Assembly (NCBI RefSeq): GCF_900108275.1
Contig: NZ_FNVD01000011.1
Span: forward strand, 52,651-116,650
Direction: 5' to 3'
Length of the DNA stretch: 64,000 nucleotides
From: Jhaorihella thermophila
GTDB lineage: Bacteria > Pseudomonadota > Alphaproteobacteria > Rhodobacterales > Rhodobacteraceae
Within the stretch, counting starts at the first letter, position 1; each line of letters begins with the position of its first letter. The notes under the pieces were generated by a model. The model made no database searches. It was not told where the DNA came from and saw only the letters and a list, made by a program, of their open reading frames with translations. Positions 63,206-64,000 of this stretch are shown in pieces. The translations under genes were made by a program, and so were the position numbers.

Positions 63206-63330
63206 TTGTCAACGATCTGCGACTGGGCGAAGGGCGCGGGCGACTATCCGCATGAAAACCCCGTCAACGGACTCAAGAAGGTTCTTCCGCTGGTGAAACG
63301 CCGGGTGGCGCATTTGCCGCCACGAACTGG
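63206..63330 (+). pseudogene. Tyrosine recombinase (integrase) fragment
   Basis: A short in-frame segment reads LSTICDWAKGAGDYPHENP followed by VNGLKKVLPLVKRR. This resembles the core-binding part of phage-type integrases (pattern L-S-T-V-x-D-W-C-x-A-x-G-Y-R-x-x-E-N-P...LPK). Neither the N-terminal arm nor the catalytic R-H-R-Y domain can be found nearby. It is a remnant of about 40 codons beside the dead transposase. The stretch 63331-63816 holds no gene I can support. Confidence 0.55.
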
Positions 63331-63816
63331 CGAAACTTCCTTTCCTTCATGGCTGGTTGTCGCACCGGGATTCGGAAACCGACCAAGACGCGCGGTTCCT
63401 GCCCGACCGGACGAGGCTGCGACCAAGCCGATCCGTCTGGCCATTCGCAGGTTGGGGAAAAACGGCTGCAATGCCCGGGAATGATTTGCAGCCCGCAACC
63501 GTTCGCCGTAATGTCGGCGCGCGTTTCGACACTTGAGTATCTGAAACCGAATAGGCAGGGGCGGATACACAAAGTTCATGACTTTCCCCCCCAACGCGTG
63601 GCCCAGCTCGTGCCGGATCGCGTCGATGTTGGCCGGGCGGCAGATCGAGCGCGTTCTGGAAACGACGAATGACTCCTGCCCCAGGCCCGTCTGGCGCGTC
63701 ATGTCCAAGCCTTCCATTGTCGGCACCCGATACTGATCAAGACGAGTGTGCCGGTTGCCCACCTTGGCACCTTCGACCCGGCGGACTCGTGCCGAATCAT
63801 CGGCGGATTTGCTTAG

Positions 63817-63861
63817 TTTGCAGTTTGCGCGGTTATTTCGGAAAAGCATTTGCAAATTTGC
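63817..63861 (+). promoter_or_regulatory. TTTGC repeats upstream of pccB
   Basis: Two pairs of TTTGC direct repeats: TTTGCAGTTTGC (63817-63828) and TTTGCAAATTTGC (63849-63861), 70-115 bases ahead of pccB. The TTTGCAAA core matches the site I recall for the ScfR-type regulator PccR (RamB-related) that controls propionyl-CoA assimilation in Rhodobacter. The regulator gene is not in the window. Confidence 0.45.
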
Positions 63862-63930
63862 GCATTTCGCCTTTGGCAAGATGTCCCAACTGTATATGGT
63901 CCCGCAAAATGCCAAAGGGGACACCGGATC

Positions 63931-64000
63931 ATGAAGGACATTCTTTCCGAGCTTGAGCGCCGCCGCGAGACAGCCCGCATGGGGGGCGGTCAGCGCCGCA
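63931..64000 (+). CDS. pccB: Propionyl-CoA carboxylase beta subunit (5' end only)
   Basis: The last 70 bases encode MKDILSELERRRETARMGGG, continuing QRR to the window edge. This N-terminus is characteristic of the acyl-CoA carboxylase beta chain PccB, which transfers CO2 from biotin to propionyl-CoA. AAGGGGA lies 11 bases upstream of the ATG. Only 23 codons are visible, so the call rests on a short but distinctive start plus the TTTGC repeats upstream. Confidence 0.75.
   Translation, partial: MKDILSELERRRETARMGGGQRR

Noticed and set aside
62648..63484. A 278-codon plus-strand frame across the mobile scar
   Set aside because: Most of it is antisense to the transposase remnant; only the segment near 63206-63330 resembles an integrase.
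1..64000. CRISPR array, rRNA genes or an intact prophage
   Set aside because: No regularly spaced repeats, no rRNA sequence and no phage structural genes were seen anywhere in the window.

Overview
The window is a high-GC stretch of an alphaproteobacterial chromosome, best matched to the Rhodobacteraceae/Roseobacter group. The evidence is the gene order rpsA-ihfB-lapA-trpF, a long-form TauC, an FzlA-like protein next to queG, a Hint_2-type protein, a form II RuBisCO operon with divergent cbbR, and a start of pccB at the right edge. The assignment rests on recognising protein families and gene order; no database search was run.

Layout. 1-4.4 kb: translation and nucleoid genes (rpsA, ihfB), lapA, trpF and an NDUFA9-like dehydrogenase. 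4.5-11.6 kb: uppP (minus) and the glutamate synthase pair gltD-gltB. 11.7-17.3 kb: a Hint protein, mtgA, an FzlA-like GST, queG and a HyuA-like protein. 17.4-22.4 kb: the hook/ring operon flgE-flgK-flgL-flgI. 22.7-29.0 kb: late cytochrome c maturation genes ccmF-ccmG-ccmH-ccmI, facing a ScsB/DsbD-type reductase. 29.2-36.5 kb: a hydroxyproline-family enzyme, clpS, an RsmC-like methyltransferase, an unusual SDR, hemF, tRNA-Tyr, rlmB, a YHS-domain protein, a probable small RNA, a CoA-binding protein and an HD-domain protein. 36.6-49.0 kb (minus): the Calvin cycle operon fbp-prkB-tkt-gap-pgk-fba-cbbM-rpe, then a Tat-exported metallo-beta-lactamase-fold protein, cbbY, a thioredoxin-like protein and gph, with divergent cbbR. 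50.1-54.3 kb: a two-gene RND efflux system. 54.5-59.6 kb: taurine transport (tauABC) and taurine-pyruvate aminotransferase. 60.4-61.9 kb: a ThDP enzyme of unknown substrate. 62.2-63.3 kb: a scar of dead mobile DNA (deleted IS256-type transposase, integrase fragment, perfect 32-bp palindrome). 63.93 kb to the edge: the start of pccB.

The most striking observation is the Calvin operon. It carries four frame-disrupting lesions: two in cbbM, one near the 3' end of pgk (which opens a Pgk-Fba read-through frame) and one in codons 3-4 of prkB. No other recognisable functional gene in the window is broken. Either the pathway is decaying or this stretch is badly sequenced. Only raw reads or resequencing can decide. 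The cbbM N-terminal lesion is a net loss of about 7 bases, which is not a typical homopolymer error.

Other points: hairpins bracket cbbM; three copies of a palindromic repeat family ending in a GTATTT motif lie at gene borders; a two-hairpin RNA candidate lies at 35.3 kb; the SDR beside hemF lacks the catalytic lysine; TauR-like operator repeats are present without tauR or xsc in the window.
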